5,804 bases of DNA from Leptolyngbya sp. SIO4C5 (lineage in GTDB: Bacteria; Cyanobacteriota; Cyanobacteriia; Phormidesmidales; Phormidesmidaceae). The notes beneath the pieces are model-generated. The model had not been told where the DNA came from. It saw nothing but the letters and a program-made list of their open reading frames with translations, and did not search any database. Where the stretch lies: the NCBI GenBank assembly GCA_010671965.1, contig JAAHIC010000321.1, forward strand, positions 1 to 5,804, in the 5' to 3' direction. The stretch's first letter is position 1. Every line of letters begins with the position of its first letter. Shown in pieces: positions 5,605 through 5,804 of this stretch. The translations under genes and the position numbers were made by a program.

Positions 5605-5804
5605 ATGATGATTGCAGAGACTTCCGCAACCCAGCCACGCTCAGCGTCAAAGCCCCGAATGCTGGTAGTTGATGACGAGCCTGACAACCTAGATCTGCTT
5701 TATCGCACCTTTCGTCGCAGCTTTCAGGTGCTGAGGGCAGAAAGCGGTCAGGAGGCCCTCGGATTGCTCTCAGACTGTGGTGAAGTTGCCGTGATCATTT
5801 CCGA
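5605..5804 (+). CDS. Response regulator receiver domain protein, 3' end missing
   Basis: The first 66 codons are present and the gene runs off the window. After a variable leader of about 18 residues comes a CheY-like receiver fold. Strand 1 is MLVVDDEP, with the Mg-binding acidic pair D23-D24. Next come a helix (NLDLLYRTFRR), strand 2 with FQVLRAESG, the helix QEALGLLSD, and strand 3 VAVIIS. The next codon begins GA, where the phosphoacceptor aspartate is expected, so the window cuts exactly at the catalytic residue. The output domain (for example cyclase, HD-GYP, kinase, phosphatase or DNA-binding) cannot be seen. The start at 5605 is chosen from its AAGGT site and the normal receiver N-terminus. 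The frame is also open upstream through the whole spacer and into the aspS region, so a longer N-terminus (for example from ATG 5449, adding 52 residues) cannot be excluded. Any functional link to aspS is unsupported. Confidence 0.85.
   Translation, partial: MMIAETSATQPRSASKPRMLVVDDEPDNLDLLYRTFRRSFQVLRAESGQEALGLLSDCGEVAVIIS

Noticed and set aside
5441..5650. Minus-strand 69-codon open frame opposite the aspS-response regulator spacer
   Set aside because: It overlaps the start of the clearly coding receiver gene on the other strand, has no recognisable motif, and its length is expected by chance.

Overview
The window looks like a chromosomal housekeeping segment from a cyanobacterium. Two things support this. 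The palindrome GCGATCGC (HIP1, a hallmark of many cyanobacterial genomes) occurs eight times in 5.8 kb, where a random sequence of this length would hold about 0.1. The proteins also read as cyanobacterial-type L25/Ctc, PurA, adenosine deaminase-like protein and AspRS. Base composition is moderately GC-rich. I cannot name the genus; a filamentous, Leptolyngbya-like organism is only a guess from general resemblance.

Layout: the left 2.1 kb is read on the minus strand, as purA (adenylosuccinate synthetase, 798-2132, TTG start) followed after 70 nt by rplY (ribosomal protein L25/Ctc, 53-727). A hairpin at the extreme left edge may end this unit. A divergent intergenic region of about 220 nt (2133-2351) carries a good sigma-70-type promoter for purA, a small inverted repeat, and the leader of an adenosine deaminase family gene (2352-3431, plus strand) with an unusually complete Shine-Dalgarno sequence. 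A 180-nt spacer with two stem-loops and an extended -10 promoter leads to aspS (aspartyl-tRNA synthetase, 3612-5405). After roughly 200 nt with no clear gene, the window ends inside a response-regulator receiver domain. Its coding sequence is cut within the codon of the expected phosphoacceptor residue.

How the genes relate: PurA commits IMP and aspartate to AMP synthesis, and a classical adenosine deaminase works in the opposite sense, adenosine to inosine. The divergent pair is therefore a plausible purine interconversion locus, although the deaminase lacks one canonical active-site residue and its substrate is not certain. AspS and PurA both consume aspartate, and RplY and AspS belong to translation. 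No mobile element, CRISPR array, phage gene, tRNA or rRNA was recognised. I did not find a clearly new biological system. The points most worth a second look are the altered active site of the deaminase, the residues bearing on AspRS tRNA specificity, the strong hairpin lacking a U-tract between add and aspS, and the uncertain N-terminus of the truncated response regulator.
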